In this document: positions 1 to 7,482 of the stretch, piece by piece
How the letters are laid out: each line of letters opens with the position of its first letter
Position numbering within the stretch: the first letter of the stretch is position 1
IMG/VR virus record: IMGVR_UViG_3300036801_000047
Span: 1-23,200 of that record
Length of the DNA: 23,200 nucleotides
Reading direction: 5' to 3' (one strand)
Source: a virus
Notes under the pieces: generated by a model
Seen by the model: the letters and a program-made list of their open reading frames with translations, nothing else
Databases searched by the model: none
What the model was told of the DNA's origin: nothing
Made by a program: the position numbers and the translations under genes

Positions 1-1089
1 CAGCGTGTTGAACACTCCTCGCATGAACTGAGCTATAGATTCTCGTTTCGATGCCCAGCCTCCAGCCCGGAAATCCCTTAACGTATCTTGTATAGTATCC
101 ATCCTATTAGTCATGGCCCCAACATCTTTTGCAGCGTCATTTACATCCTTTACAGTCTCGCCATAATTCTCCCCAGCCTTCTTACCCATTTCCTTTTCAG
201 TTGTTGTCTGCCCTCTCCACGGTACAAGATTTGTAGGCGCCCCCGCCGGAGCTTGAGTACTAGCTGGCTGGACTCCACCAGTTGTATCCCCTGGAGCTTG
301 CGGCTGTCCTTGCGGCTGTCCTTGCGGCTGTCCTTGCGGCTGTCCTTGTCCTGGAGCCTGTGGCTGTGGCTGGCCAGGAGCTAAATTGATTACCGGCGCT
401 GGTGATTGTCCAAGTGGCCTTATTGTAGTTGCACCTCCAAGTGGGCCTCCAACAATAGAAGGTATTTTTTCACCCTCTGGTCCTTCAAGCTCATGGAATC
501 CTGGTGCAACCTGCCCCATTATACCTCTAACAGTCTCAGGTGTTTGGCCGCTCCCCATGTTAAAGCCAATAACTCTCTTTTGCCATTCTGCTGCTCTTTC
601 GTCTGGATTAGTCGGGAGACCATCGTATAAGCCAGATACAAGTGCTTGAAAAGCTGGCATAGCTCTCTTCTGTGCTTCAGGAGACAGTGATTTAAATGTT
701 GAGTTAACAGTTGCATTCCACTGGTCTGGATCATGAAACAATGCAGGACTTGCTTTATGAACAACCTCTAATGCTGAACCAGCCTCCTTCGTAATCGACT
801 CATTAAACTGTCTTTGGAAGAAAGCAGCTTGTCTATATTCACCTATAAGCCTTCCTGAGTACGGCCCAGCTAATGGATCTTGTGCTACCGCAGCCAATCC
901 TTGGTCAAGCGATGGCGCCTGAGACATTATCTCACCAGCGCGTTGTTTGGCTGCAAACTCATACTGTTGCATCCGGTTCTGGTTCATCTCTATAGCGAAC
1001 CGGCCCATCTCCACAGCACTGTGGAGCGGATCAACCGCGCCAACTGTACCAGGCGGTTTAACTTGCAATGCTATAGTAGGATCTGACAT
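1..1089 (-). CDS. Ejection/internal virion-type protein, partial (3' end beyond window)
   Basis: An open frame of 363 codons starts at the ATG at 1089-1087 and reaches the left edge without a stop. The start follows an AAGGA-type ribosome site that overlaps the end of the gene before it. The protein begins MSDPTIALQVKPPG, continues with about 200 mostly helical, charged residues, then a Pro/Gln/Gly-rich linker with four GQPQ repeats (near residues 248-265), and resumes as a helical segment ending ...RGVFNTL. It has no signal peptide or membrane segment. Its position after the gp7-like and 217-residue genes matches the P22 region of gp7, gp20 and gp16, proteins ejected with the DNA. The ejection role is inferred from position and composition; no catalytic motif is visible in this part. 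Confidence 0.7.
   Translation of the reverse strand, partial: MSDPTIALQVKPPGTVGAVDPLHSAVEMGRFAIEMNQNRMQQYEFAAKQRAGEIMSQAPSLDQGLAAVAQDPLAGPYSGRLIGEYRQAAFFQRQFNESITKEAGSALEVVHKASPALFHDPDQWNATVNSTFKSLSPEAQKRAMPAFQALVSGLYDGLPTNPDERAAEWQKRVIGFNMGSGQTPETVRGIMGQVAPGFHELEGPEGEKIPSIVGGPLGGATTIRPLGQSPAPVINLAPGQPQPQAPGQGQPQGQPQGQPQGQPQAPGDTTGGVQPASTQAPAGAPTNLVPWRGQTTTEKEMGKKAGENYGETVKDVNDAAKDVGAMTNRMDTIQDTLRDFRAGGWASKRESIAQFMRGVFNTL
297..344 (-). repeat. Four tandem 12-bp repeats encoding GQPQ
   Basis: Four perfect copies of CTTGCGGCTGTC (plus strand) lie end to end inside the partial ejection-type gene. Each copy encodes Gly-Gln-Pro-Gln on the minus strand and extends a Pro/Gln-rich linker between two helical parts. 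As 12 is a multiple of three, copy number can change without breaking the frame. Confidence 0.95.
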
Positions 1090-1093
1090 CGTG

Positions 1094-1747
1094 CTATCCT
1101 TGTTGTCCCTCGTCAGGAGACATTACAGAAGCTTGTGGCATACTCTGACCTAAGCCACCACTGCCATTGGCAGGACCTCCAGCACTCAAAGCATTCTGGG
1201 CCTGACCCTGGCCCTGGCCCTGGCCCATTGTAGTCATCTCTTTAATCTTGTCCTCTGTATGAGTGGCGGCTAATGATCTGAAGGCTGAGACAGCCATCTT
1301 ATGCCGATACAGATCAGTTTCTTTAGCCAAGTTCATCTCAGTCTGTTTCACAGTAATATCATGCATCCTAATCCAGCTTGCCAGACCTTGCCCTCCAAGT
1401 GTCGGCATATCGGCCAGCAGAGTTGCAAGATTTTCGGCACCCAGCCCATGTCCAACCAATCTTCCAGCTGCTTGTACTACATCCTCAGGCCTTACTATAT
1501 CTCCCTTATCCAATAGCCCGTCTAGTTCCCTCCTAACATGGTCGATGACTTCAAACGCTTTTACATTATTCTTATACTGATTTTGATCCATCTTAAAATT
1601 CTGATGAACCTGATCGAATGGAGAAGCCCCAGGTCCAGATCCTGCTTTAGACGATGGGGGTGCCCCTGGACCTGCAGAAGCATTCGGAGCCATACCATTA
1701 CCTAGAGTCCCTAAACTTGGCGAAGGACCAAGTGGATTATCCGACAT
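1094..1747 (-). CDS. Virion-associated hypothetical protein (217 aa), possible ejection protein
   Basis: This is a 217-residue protein between the gp7-like gene and the large partial gene. The ATG at 1747 follows AGGTGAACA, a good ribosome site. The first 45 residues are a low-complexity Gly/Pro/Ser/Ala segment, the middle (about 50-170) is charged and helical, and the end is Gly/Gln-rich with a GQGQGQGQ run. There are no cysteines, signal peptide or membrane helix. Two disordered ends around a helical core, in this position, fit a small protein that is packaged and ejected or helps such proteins. I do not recognise a family, so the role is inferred from context only. Confidence 0.75.
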   Translation of the reverse strand: MSDNPLGPSPSLGTLGNGMAPNASAGPGAPPSSKAGSGPGASPFDQVHQNFKMDQNQYKNNVKAFEVIDHVRRELDGLLDKGDIVRPEDVVQAAGRLVGHGLGAENLATLLADMPTLGGQGLASWIRMHDITVKQTEMNLAKETDLYRHKMAVSAFRSLAATHTEDKIKEMTTMGQGQGQGQAQNALSAGGPANGSGGLGQSMPQASVMSPDEGQQG

Positions 1748-1757
1748 TGTTCACCTA

Positions 1758-2597
1758 TTATCCTGTGGGATAGGGATAGTCAACACCGACTATGGGAGTT
1801 GAGGCACCACTGACTGGAGCATTGCCAGTGAAACCAGGATCATTACCAGCAGTTCTAGTTAAGGCGAATAGATTTGCTGCGTTGCTGGCAGCATTTCCAA
1901 CACCAGTCAGCCCGCCTGTCAAAGCATTAGCCGAACCAACAACTCCAGAAGCTTGTGCCGCACCAACATTCTGAATATTTTGAGCAATCTGACCAGAAAT
2001 AGGAACAGCCGCCCCAGCACCAGCTGCCGCCGCTTGTAAGCCTGTATTAACTGGACCTGCTAACATATTATATTGTTGTCCTCTCTGTTGAAGCTCTTGC
2101 GATCTTGACGCCATCAAGTTCTGAACCTGGGATAGATAATTCGAGAATTGCTGCTGGTATGTTGTGGAAGCGAGGTTTGTCGCATAATTAATGGCACCCT
2201 GCTGGCTTGGACCACCTCTTCCTAAACCTCCTGCAGTCAATTGATTCTGTGCAGCTCTCAGCCCTTGGCTTAACGTAAATTGATAACCTGGAGTCTGCTC
2301 CAGCTGGGCTTGTGTCGGCGACCACTGGGGCAGGGACGTATCAATTGGAGCAGTAAGCCCAGGGATTGCACCTTGGAACGATGGAATAGCTCCAGTGCCG
2401 AAATCTAGAAATGGCTGAATATTGCCTTGTATCCTATTAAAGACTTCTCTCTGAAAATCTATAGCCCTTTGTGCAGAAGCAGCTTGGAGCCCGGCTGCAT
2501 CCGTAGCTGCACTGGCTCCCTTCTTACCACCAGCAAGAGAGGATGCACCGGAGATCCCTGCACCTGCTAGTATCGCTGTTCCTGTTCCAATAGGCAT
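1758..2597 (-). CDS. P22 gp7-like DNA transfer/ejection protein
   Basis: This 279-residue protein has an Ala/Gly-rich N-terminus that could insert in a membrane (IGTGTAILAGAGISGASSLAG), followed by a segment of the form QRAIDFQREVFNRIQGNIQPF and TPGYQFTLSQGLRAAQNQLTAGG. That combination is typical of a widespread podovirus protein annotated as a DNA transfer or injection protein. The rest is Ala/Gln-rich and probably helical. P22 gp7 is ejected into the host and helps form the DNA channel. The start at 2597 follows AGGAGATCGTT, and the gene lies just after the acetyltransferase and before two further ejection-type genes. The family resemblance is seen in the sequence; the function is transferred from the family. 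Confidence 0.72.
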   Translation of the reverse strand: MPIGTGTAILAGAGISGASSLAGGKKGASAATDAAGLQAASAQRAIDFQREVFNRIQGNIQPFLDFGTGAIPSFQGAIPGLTAPIDTSLPQWSPTQAQLEQTPGYQFTLSQGLRAAQNQLTAGGLGRGGPSQQGAINYATNLASTTYQQQFSNYLSQVQNLMASRSQELQQRGQQYNMLAGPVNTGLQAAAAGAGAAVPISGQIAQNIQNVGAAQASGVVGSANALTGGLTGVGNAASNAANLFALTRTAGNDPGFTGNAPVSGASTPIVGVDYPYPTG

Positions 2598-2628
2598 AAC
2601 GATCTCCTGCCTCTCATCTTACTTTATC

Positions 2629-3078
2629 TTACTTTATCTTTAATATATAGTTGTAGCCGAGTAATTCGGCTCCCTTCTTAATAAAGAACCGTCCTAAACC
2701 TGCACCTCTGCCTCTTGTAGTATGATGCAGATATGCAAACTTCACTCCAAGCTTCTTGAACTCTTTCACCGCCACGTCAAACATCTTGGCTCCAACAATT
2801 GGGTGCCCAGGCTCCACGTACCAAGCAGCTTGATTAATTATAAGAGTTCCTTTAGCTTCCATGTCAAAATCAATCAACCAAGATAAATAACCTACCATCC
2901 TTCCATCAACTCGAGCAGTCAAAACTTGAAACCTACCAGTATCGTTAAGTATCTTCATCGACTCCCAATCAGGCTTAAATTCCCTCCAACCCACCTCAAC
3001 CTCGTCATACTCTTTCCTTGCAAGCTCGTGCAATTCCTCCCAAATATCCTTTACCTTCTCCATCTTTATGTCTATCAT
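2629..3078 (-). CDS. GNAT-family N-acetyltransferase
   Basis: The 149-residue product has the GNAT layout: an N-terminal helical part, then VDGRMVGYLSWLI (strands b2-b3, about 57-69), a strand around IINQAAWYVEP (about 80-90), and the acetyl-CoA loop HTTRGRGAGLGRFFIKKGAE (about 119-138) containing R-G-x-G-x-G-R. GNAT enzymes transfer an acetyl group from acetyl-CoA to an amine; the substrate cannot be read here. The ATG at 3078 has no clear ribosome site; an alternative is the ATG at 3063. The gene is A+T-rich (18 G+C in the 60 bases at 3061-3120), unlike the fibre genes. GNAT genes of this type recur in the structural blocks of P22-like phages, suggesting virion or host-surface modification. 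Confidence 0.8.
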   Translation of the reverse strand: MIDIKMEKVKDIWEELHELARKEYDEVEVGWREFKPDWESMKILNDTGRFQVLTARVDGRMVGYLSWLIDFDMEAKGTLIINQAAWYVEPGHPIVGAKMFDVAVKEFKKLGVKFAYLHHTTRGRGAGLGRFFIKKGAELLGYNYILKIK

Positions 3079-3087
3079 AATGCAAAT

Positions 3088-3678
3088 TTAATGCAAGATG
3101 CTATGGATTTCTTTCATCCTTTCCAGGACATCTTGCCGAAATGCATTGTATCTCACCTCAATTTCATCTTTATTCTTCATTACATCCTCCAATTTAACCT
3201 GTATATCAAGGGCCGATATCTGTGCCCACCAGTCAAAATCAAACTCAAGCTCGAGACAATACTCAAAGAGCCATTTGCATACAGCAGGAGAATCAAGCAT
3301 TCTAGTCTCGATTGACAGAACGTCAGATTGGGCTGATACGACGTTTAACATCTCATCTAACTCAGCTAAATTAGCCAAGTGTCCTTGATACCCTTCCTCA
3401 GTAATAGAACTATATACCTCTTGAATAGGTCTTCTTACTACTATAGTCTTCAAATCCGGCAGCTCTTTCCGAATAACCTGCCATGCAACAACGCCTCCAA
3501 TCTCAACAGAACCCCACATTCCTTCTTCTTTATATGCCTTAACAAAATTCTCTATACTCTTACAAAGAGGAGCAACATCATGGGCAACAGGCTGAAGAGG
3601 GCGGGCAAGAGGATAGTTAAGGTAGTGGGTCATCCACGATGACCTGCTTCGAGGAAGGCAATAAATAATGAAGGCCAT
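3088..3678 (-). CDS. Sulfotransferase-like P-loop protein
   Basis: The product is 196 residues. It opens with MAFIIYCLPRSRSSWMTHYL, a hydrophobic strand followed by a PRSxSSW loop like the 5'-phosphosulfate-binding loop of PAPS-dependent sulfotransferases. Near residues 75-91, LKTIVVRRPIQEVYSSI resembles the 3'-phosphate-binding strand-helix (R-x-P...S). The length is short for the family (usually 250 or more residues), so it may be a minimal or divergent member. The start overlaps the previous stop by one base (TAATG), implying translational coupling to the needle-like gene. The substrate is unknown; a surface glycan or virion protein is possible. It could instead be another P-loop kinase, but the paired motifs favour sulfotransferase. 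Confidence 0.65.
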   Translation of the reverse strand: MAFIIYCLPRSRSSWMTHYLNYPLARPLQPVAHDVAPLCKSIENFVKAYKEEGMWGSVEIGGVVAWQVIRKELPDLKTIVVRRPIQEVYSSITEEGYQGHLANLAELDEMLNVVSAQSDVLSIETRMLDSPAVCKWLFEYCLELEFDFDWWAQISALDIQVKLEDVMKNKDEIEVRYNAFRQDVLERMKEIHSILH

Positions 3679-4184
3679 TATGGAATACCTGCTGCTGCCA
3701 ATCTATTCTCTATCGTCGTGACCCTGCCTTCCAGCGACGAAACCCTCCCCTGCAAGTTTGTAATATTCGACTCTGCTGTATTCATCCGCCCTTGCAAGCT
3801 GGCTATATTGTTGTTCGCCGTGGTCATCTGGCTCTGCAATGCGGATATGTTAGCCTCCGCAGTGTTCATTCGGCCCTGGAGGTTGGATACTTGGCCCTGC
3901 AGGGTACTTATCTGCCCTTGGATAATAGTGATGTTGTCGTTGGCAGTGTTTAATCCGTCAAAGAGCTGGTCAATGAAAGATGCGCGAGTGGAGATGAAGA
4001 CAAGGAGGTTGTACCAGGGAACACCAAGAGTCCCTGTCACCGGGTTCATAATCGGAGAGTTATAACTGGGGATCGTGAACCAATTCGGCGGAGCCGAAGG
4101 AGAAGGGAATGTTGTATCTCGGAGCGCAGGACTCCCTCCAACGCTTGCCACAACAACACCATTCCGTACGACTGGCCTTGGCAT
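3678..4184 (-). CDS. Coiled-coil tail needle-like protein (gp26-like position)
   Basis: I place the start at the ATG at 4184, two bases after the gp10-like stop, giving 168 residues (MPRPVVRNGVVV...). An upstream in-frame ATG at 4217 would run 31 bases into gp10. Residues 1-85 form a Pro-rich N-domain containing GVPWYNLLVFISTRASFIDQ, a pattern common at the N-terminus of phage tail appendage proteins. The rest is eleven uninterrupted heptads (QGQISTL to ENRLAAA, about 89-165), with the chain ending three residues later. In P22, gene 26 follows gene 10 and encodes a trimeric coiled-coil needle that plugs the tail. Position and coiled coil support that role; no C-terminal knob is present. A short fibre is the alternative. 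Confidence 0.65.
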   Translation of the reverse strand: MPRPVVRNGVVVASVGGSPALRDTTFPSPSAPPNWFTIPSYNSPIMNPVTGTLGVPWYNLLVFISTRASFIDQLFDGLNTANDNITIIQGQISTLQGQVSNLQGRMNTAEANISALQSQMTTANNNIASLQGRMNTAESNITNLQGRVSSLEGRVTTIENRLAAAGIP

Positions 4185-4186
4185 CG

Positions 4187-5695
4187 CTATGTTCCCAATA
4201 CTTCTGCGTCTACCCAAGCCCCATTCAGTGCAGCAGGGCCTGCAATAGCATGTTGCAGTTCAAATATTCTATCCCTGGCCACTCCCATTCCCAACCATTG
4301 AGGCTGCGTCAGATACTCTCCTGGCGCGCCATTGCTTTGCAGTACATCTGTTCCAAATGTCCTTCCCCTGTCATCACTCCATCGCAGCGTGAGTTGGGCT
4401 GGCTTCCCATCAACCTGGAGTGGCCCCATACCGCTCTCAATATCCGCCCGGAGTGCAGAGAACTGCAATCGGCGACCGTCTACCTCTGCCATCTGACTTC
4501 CGCCAGCCACCCGTGCCTGACCTAGATGAGGAAAGCTGCGGATACAGGTGAGGGGACAATTGACTCCATTAACGGTGTCGAAATACTGGTCTAGATTAAG
4601 ATAGTATACTGTATTATTCTGCCAATCTCCTGCAGTGCTGCGGCCATTGATAAAGGCCATACAGCTGGCTCTATGTCGATTTAGAGAATTATCTGCTGGG
4701 TTTGTCCAGGCTTCTTGGTGCCATGCCGCTGTAATGTCTTCTACCGCTGCATCATAGACCCAGGTTTGATTACCAGCAGGGAAGGTCAGCATGTAGAACC
4801 AGTGCCCGTCTATTTGGAAAGTAAAGCCCCTGGCATCTGTGATACCTACTGTCTTTTGCATCTTTCGGATGGCGTCTTCGAGGGCATGATTGGAGATGCG
4901 CTTGGTCAGGTAGCCTCTGAACGAGAAAACAACCCCTTCGCCCTGTAAATCCCTGCTAAGCCAATAGACATCAATATCATTACTAGCCACACTGAAAGGA
5001 GCAGCAATCCCATGCTCCACATAAGTACCAGGCAGAATTTGGAAAGGGAATGCCGAAGCTGACGTACCACCAACATTGTACCACACCTCAGTCTTAACAT
5101 CCCCAAACAGAAATATCTCCCTCCTATTGACATAAATCGCTCTAAGATCATCTGGATACGCTACCTTTCCAGAGAAGAACAACGCGTCAAACCCTATCTG
5201 ATTGGACAAGGTAGAGCCAAAGAACACACTTCGAGGCAGATTCCATATTATGAAGGTGTCCACATACGCGACCTGATCGGCCCCTTGAAAGAGGCCTGTC
5301 GAGTCAACAACTGTCGCAAAGTTACCCTGTCCCAACGTACTTGTGTACCCCGTGGTCGAACCATCAACAAGCAGGAGGTCTATGCCGTTGTCTGTCATGG
5401 AGACAGGACCAACAGAGGTTCCTAGGGGACCCAAGTCTGTTAAGGTGAAGTCGCTGTTGATTTTGAAGAATAGGTTGCCACTGACTCCGTACCCGACACC
5501 ATCGGAGGCTCTGAAAAGTCCTCGCATCGGTCCAGGGCCGTGACTGAAGAGAGGAGTTAAGCCTGGGCGCTGATAGTGGGTAAGAGGTATTATTGCACTC
5601 CGAGGGTTTACCTCAGAGTAATAGTTAATACATCTCTGTGCAGAAGCAATCACACTTCTGGTCGTATAAGAGCCGCCAACTAGAGGAATCCTCAT
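4187..5695 (-). CDS. P22 gp10-like packaged DNA stabilization protein
   Basis: At 502 residues this is close to P22 gp10 (about 470). The N-terminus MRIPLVGGSYTTRSVIASAQ followed by RCINYYSEVNP is the hallmark opening of the phage DNA-stabilisation family, and GLTPLFSHGPGPMRGLF and WLSRDLQGEGVVFSFRGY (about 243-260) are typical of it. It is a mostly beta protein predicted to form the tail-hub ring below gp4, binding the needle and holding packaged DNA. The ATG at 5695 follows GGGGTAAGGA. The needle-like gene begins two bases after its stop, as expected from P22 order (10 then 26). What differs from P22 is that gp4 is about 11 kb away rather than adjacent. Confidence 0.9.
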   Translation of the reverse strand: MRIPLVGGSYTTRSVIASAQRCINYYSEVNPRSAIIPLTHYQRPGLTPLFSHGPGPMRGLFRASDGVGYGVSGNLFFKINSDFTLTDLGPLGTSVGPVSMTDNGIDLLLVDGSTTGYTSTLGQGNFATVVDSTGLFQGADQVAYVDTFIIWNLPRSVFFGSTLSNQIGFDALFFSGKVAYPDDLRAIYVNRREIFLFGDVKTEVWYNVGGTSASAFPFQILPGTYVEHGIAAPFSVASNDIDVYWLSRDLQGEGVVFSFRGYLTKRISNHALEDAIRKMQKTVGITDARGFTFQIDGHWFYMLTFPAGNQTWVYDAAVEDITAAWHQEAWTNPADNSLNRHRASCMAFINGRSTAGDWQNNTVYYLNLDQYFDTVNGVNCPLTCIRSFPHLGQARVAGGSQMAEVDGRRLQFSALRADIESGMGPLQVDGKPAQLTLRWSDDRGRTFGTDVLQSNGAPGEYLTQPQWLGMGVARDRIFELQHAIAGPAALNGAWVDAEVLGT

Positions 5696-5704
5696 TCCTT
5701 ACCC

Positions 5705-5848
5705 CTAGTATTTCCTCTTCCCTACACTTGCACCCTTCTTCCCATTCCCATTCTCACTGAAGGGCATCTTCGTGAGAGGCTTCCCAGGATGCATCTTCTT
5801 CTCATGAGCATGAACACCCTTCTTTACCTTCTTCCCGTTCCCAGCCAT
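5705..5848 (-). CDS. Small Lys/Gly-rich basic protein, 47 aa
   Basis: This short gene is easily missed. The ATG at 5848 follows AGGAGGAGGATATT, one of the strongest ribosome sites in the window, and the frame runs 47 codons to TAG at 5705. The product (MAGNGKKVKKGVHAHEKKMH...) has about a quarter lysine, many Gly and His, and no predicted hydrophobic core. It fits exactly between the 73-residue gene and the gp10-like gene. The composition suggests a nucleic-acid-binding or virion-packaged peptide, but I recognise no family and this is inference. The strong ribosome site and perfect fit in the gap are the reasons to call it. Confidence 0.7.
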   Translation of the reverse strand: MAGNGKKVKKGVHAHEKKMHPGKPLTKMPFSENGNGKKGASVGKRKY

Positions 5849-5860
5849 AATATCCTCCTC

Positions 5861-6082
5861 CTATGGTCTTGCTTCCTCATATCTGTCTGAGCCATTACCT
5901 ACAACAGGTTGTTGCAGTGCAGGTTCTTGCAGTTGTGTCTGTGTTGCTGCCTGCTGCCCGATAGCTTGTATAAGCGGCTGAACTATTTTGTAAGGGCCTT
6001 CAGCCAGAAACTGAATAATCAAATTCCACTGCTGCACCTCAAAGGTGATAGTCAGCGTCTTGTTCAGCGGTAGATCGCTCAT
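5861..6082 (-). CDS. Small phage protein, 73 aa
   Basis: I choose the ATG at 6082, preceded by AAAGGAAAGTGAGTG; a GTG one codon earlier is also possible. The product MSDLPLNKTLTITFEVQQWN is followed by LIIQFLAEGPYKIVQPLIQAI and a Gln/Thr-rich end. The 'strand, QQWN, helix, E-x-P-Y-K-I-x-x-P-L-I-x-x-I' pattern recurs in small proteins near podovirus tail genes, but I know no assigned function. It starts within a few bases of the preceding stop and lies in a run of three tiny genes between the fibres and gp10. The role is unknown; a tail or fibre assembly accessory is a guess from position. Confidence 0.7.
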   Translation of the reverse strand: MSDLPLNKTLTITFEVQQWNLIIQFLAEGPYKIVQPLIQAIGQQAATQTQLQEPALQQPVVGNGSDRYEEARP

Positions 6083-6085
6083 CAC

Positions 6086-6274
6086 TCACTTTCCTTTCGG
6101 TGGTACATAGGGGTTGATCTTGTGGTTATGCTTAACGATAGCAGCATACTCGACATTAGCCGGATCGCACGGCACGTAGAGAGTGGTTGGCCCAGCTATA
6201 TTGCCCAGCATTTCATCCTTATCGAGCATCACCTCGATAGTGTTTCCGTCTGCGCTTGTATAGGTGAGTTTCAT
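6086..6274 (-). CDS. Small protein after fibre genes, 62 aa
   Basis: The longer frame in this phase reaches back to 6445 but would cover the end of the fourth fibre gene. The ATG at 6274, two bases after that gene's stop, gives 62 residues (MKLTYTSADGNTIEVMLDKD...). The segment LYVPCDPANVEYAAIVKHN resembles the short 'PxDPANxDYxx' motif of small proteins encoded after phage tail fibres, some described as fibre-assembly factors. The ribosome site is weak (GGCGGA), so translation may be coupled to the fibre gene. The function is not established. Confidence 0.68.
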   Translation of the reverse strand: MKLTYTSADGNTIEVMLDKDEMLGNIAGPTTLYVPCDPANVEYAAIVKHNHKINPYVPPKGK

Positions 6275-6276
6275 GT

Positions 6277-7416
6277 TCAGAGATCCGCCGATGCGGTGAA
6301 ATTCCCATTGATCGCTGTCTGTGCAGTAGCCGTTGTCAAAGCATAGACAGTAATTTGCCCAGGATTGTACTGCACAATCCCCAACCCCGTACAGTTCACC
6401 AGTGCAGGACTTAGGAAAGTGATCGTTGGATTCGCCCGCATCCAAACCGGCAGACTGACGGTGTTGGCAAAGTTCTGCACCGCCACTCCCTGCATTTGAA
6501 AATTAATGTTGCCTTGCGAATAAAACCGCTGGCATTTCGCCAGATCCTGCTGCGGATCGGGCTTTTCCAAGGGCGTCGCAACGCTGCCGATCTCGAGCTG
6601 GACGCCCCAGAGCTGCACCGTGCCGGTCTGCACGCCGATATTGCCGGCTGCTGCACTGTTGTTGGCCCCCGAGGAGAGCCAGATTTGTAAGACGTTGCGG
6701 TCATTACCATTAGTGCCAAGCGTCTTACCCACAGACGTTGGCACCGCGAACGTTACGCTATAGCGCGCCCACGTCGTCGCCGTGGTGATCGATGTGCCCC
6801 CAGGACCGGCTGGCCCAGAGGGCGAACCACCCGTCCCGTAATCGCTATAGAGACTGAGGCCCAGCTTTAATCCAGCGGGAGTTCCAGACGCCCAAAAGCT
6901 AAGTGTGACGGTCTTGCCAGCAAGGCGACGAACACCTTCGATAGAGTGCGTGATCTCGGTGTATGCGCCAGCGGCGGCGTTGCCTGTCGTGAAAAGTTGC
7001 AAGGCAAAAAGCGCCGCCTCGTCACCAATCTGAGCGCGTATACTATCGGCTAGCGCCACTTGATAAACTGAGACAGGGCCGGTATCGAGCGCCCACTGCA
7101 GTTGCCAGCGGTCCAGCGTGTACCCCCCAGTCCCGGTGAACGGCCCCGTGGCGCGCTGCGCCACATTAAAGAGCGGGTTGTGCACGAGGTTGCGGCCTAC
7201 GTTGTTAAGTGCAGCTGCTGGTGCAGCTCCCAGGTTCGTAAGGGCTAGTGGGGCGGTGATAGCTCCCGTCCCGCCCTGCGCAACCGGAACAGGAACAGTT
7301 AGAGTTGATGCTGGTGTAGTAACAGCCCACTTCGTACCGTCCCACTGATAGAGGGCACCATTTGGACCAGTGACCTGCTGCCCATTAGTCGGAGCACTAG
7401 GAAAATCAAACGCCAT
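6277..7416 (-). CDS. Tail fibre/appendage protein with jelly-roll-like module (fibre 4)
   Basis: The 379-residue product starts MAFDFPSAPTNGQQVTGPNG with YQWDGTKWAV, the same N-terminal tag as fibre 3, then one PVAQGGTGA linker repeat. From about residue 73, NLVHNPLFNVAQRATGPFTG through the LSFWASG strand and ending VQLWGVQLEIGSVATPLE with the CQRFYSQG tail is a common phage-appendage module resembling carbohydrate-binding beta-sandwich domains. Unlike the other three fibres it has no S74 chaperone. No strong ribosome site precedes the ATG at 7416; a 22-codon mini-ORF ends two bases upstream. It is G+C-rich. The likely role is binding of host surface sugars as a side or tip fibre. Confidence 0.82.
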   Translation of the reverse strand: MAFDFPSAPTNGQQVTGPNGALYQWDGTKWAVTTPASTLTVPVPVAQGGTGAITAPLALTNLGAAPAAALNNVGRNLVHNPLFNVAQRATGPFTGTGGYTLDRWQLQWALDTGPVSVYQVALADSIRAQIGDEAALFALQLFTTGNAAAGAYTEITHSIEGVRRLAGKTVTLSFWASGTPAGLKLGLSLYSDYGTGGSPSGPAGPGGTSITTATTWARYSVTFAVPTSVGKTLGTNGNDRNVLQIWLSSGANNSAAAGNIGVQTGTVQLWGVQLEIGSVATPLEKPDPQQDLAKCQRFYSQGNINFQMQGVAVQNFANTVSLPVWMRANPTITFLSPALVNCTGLGIVQYNPGQITVYALTTATAQTAINGNFTASADL

Positions 7417-7482
7417 ATCAAATCCGAGTCTGGTTGAGGGCAGACGAAGCGCCGCAGTTAATATTGCCTTGCGCCCAAAATG

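Noticed and set aside
297-344. CRISPR-like array from short tandem repeats
   Set aside because: The repeats are directly adjacent, 12 bases, in frame in a gene; no spacers.
88-384. Plus-strand frame with a Leu-Ser-Leu-Arg repeat
   Set aside because: The repeat is the antisense reading of the 12-bp GQPQ repeats.
6086-6445. 119-residue version of the small gene after the fibres
   Set aside because: Residues 1-57 overlap the fourth fibre gene in another phase and look random; the ATG at 6274 fits the gap.
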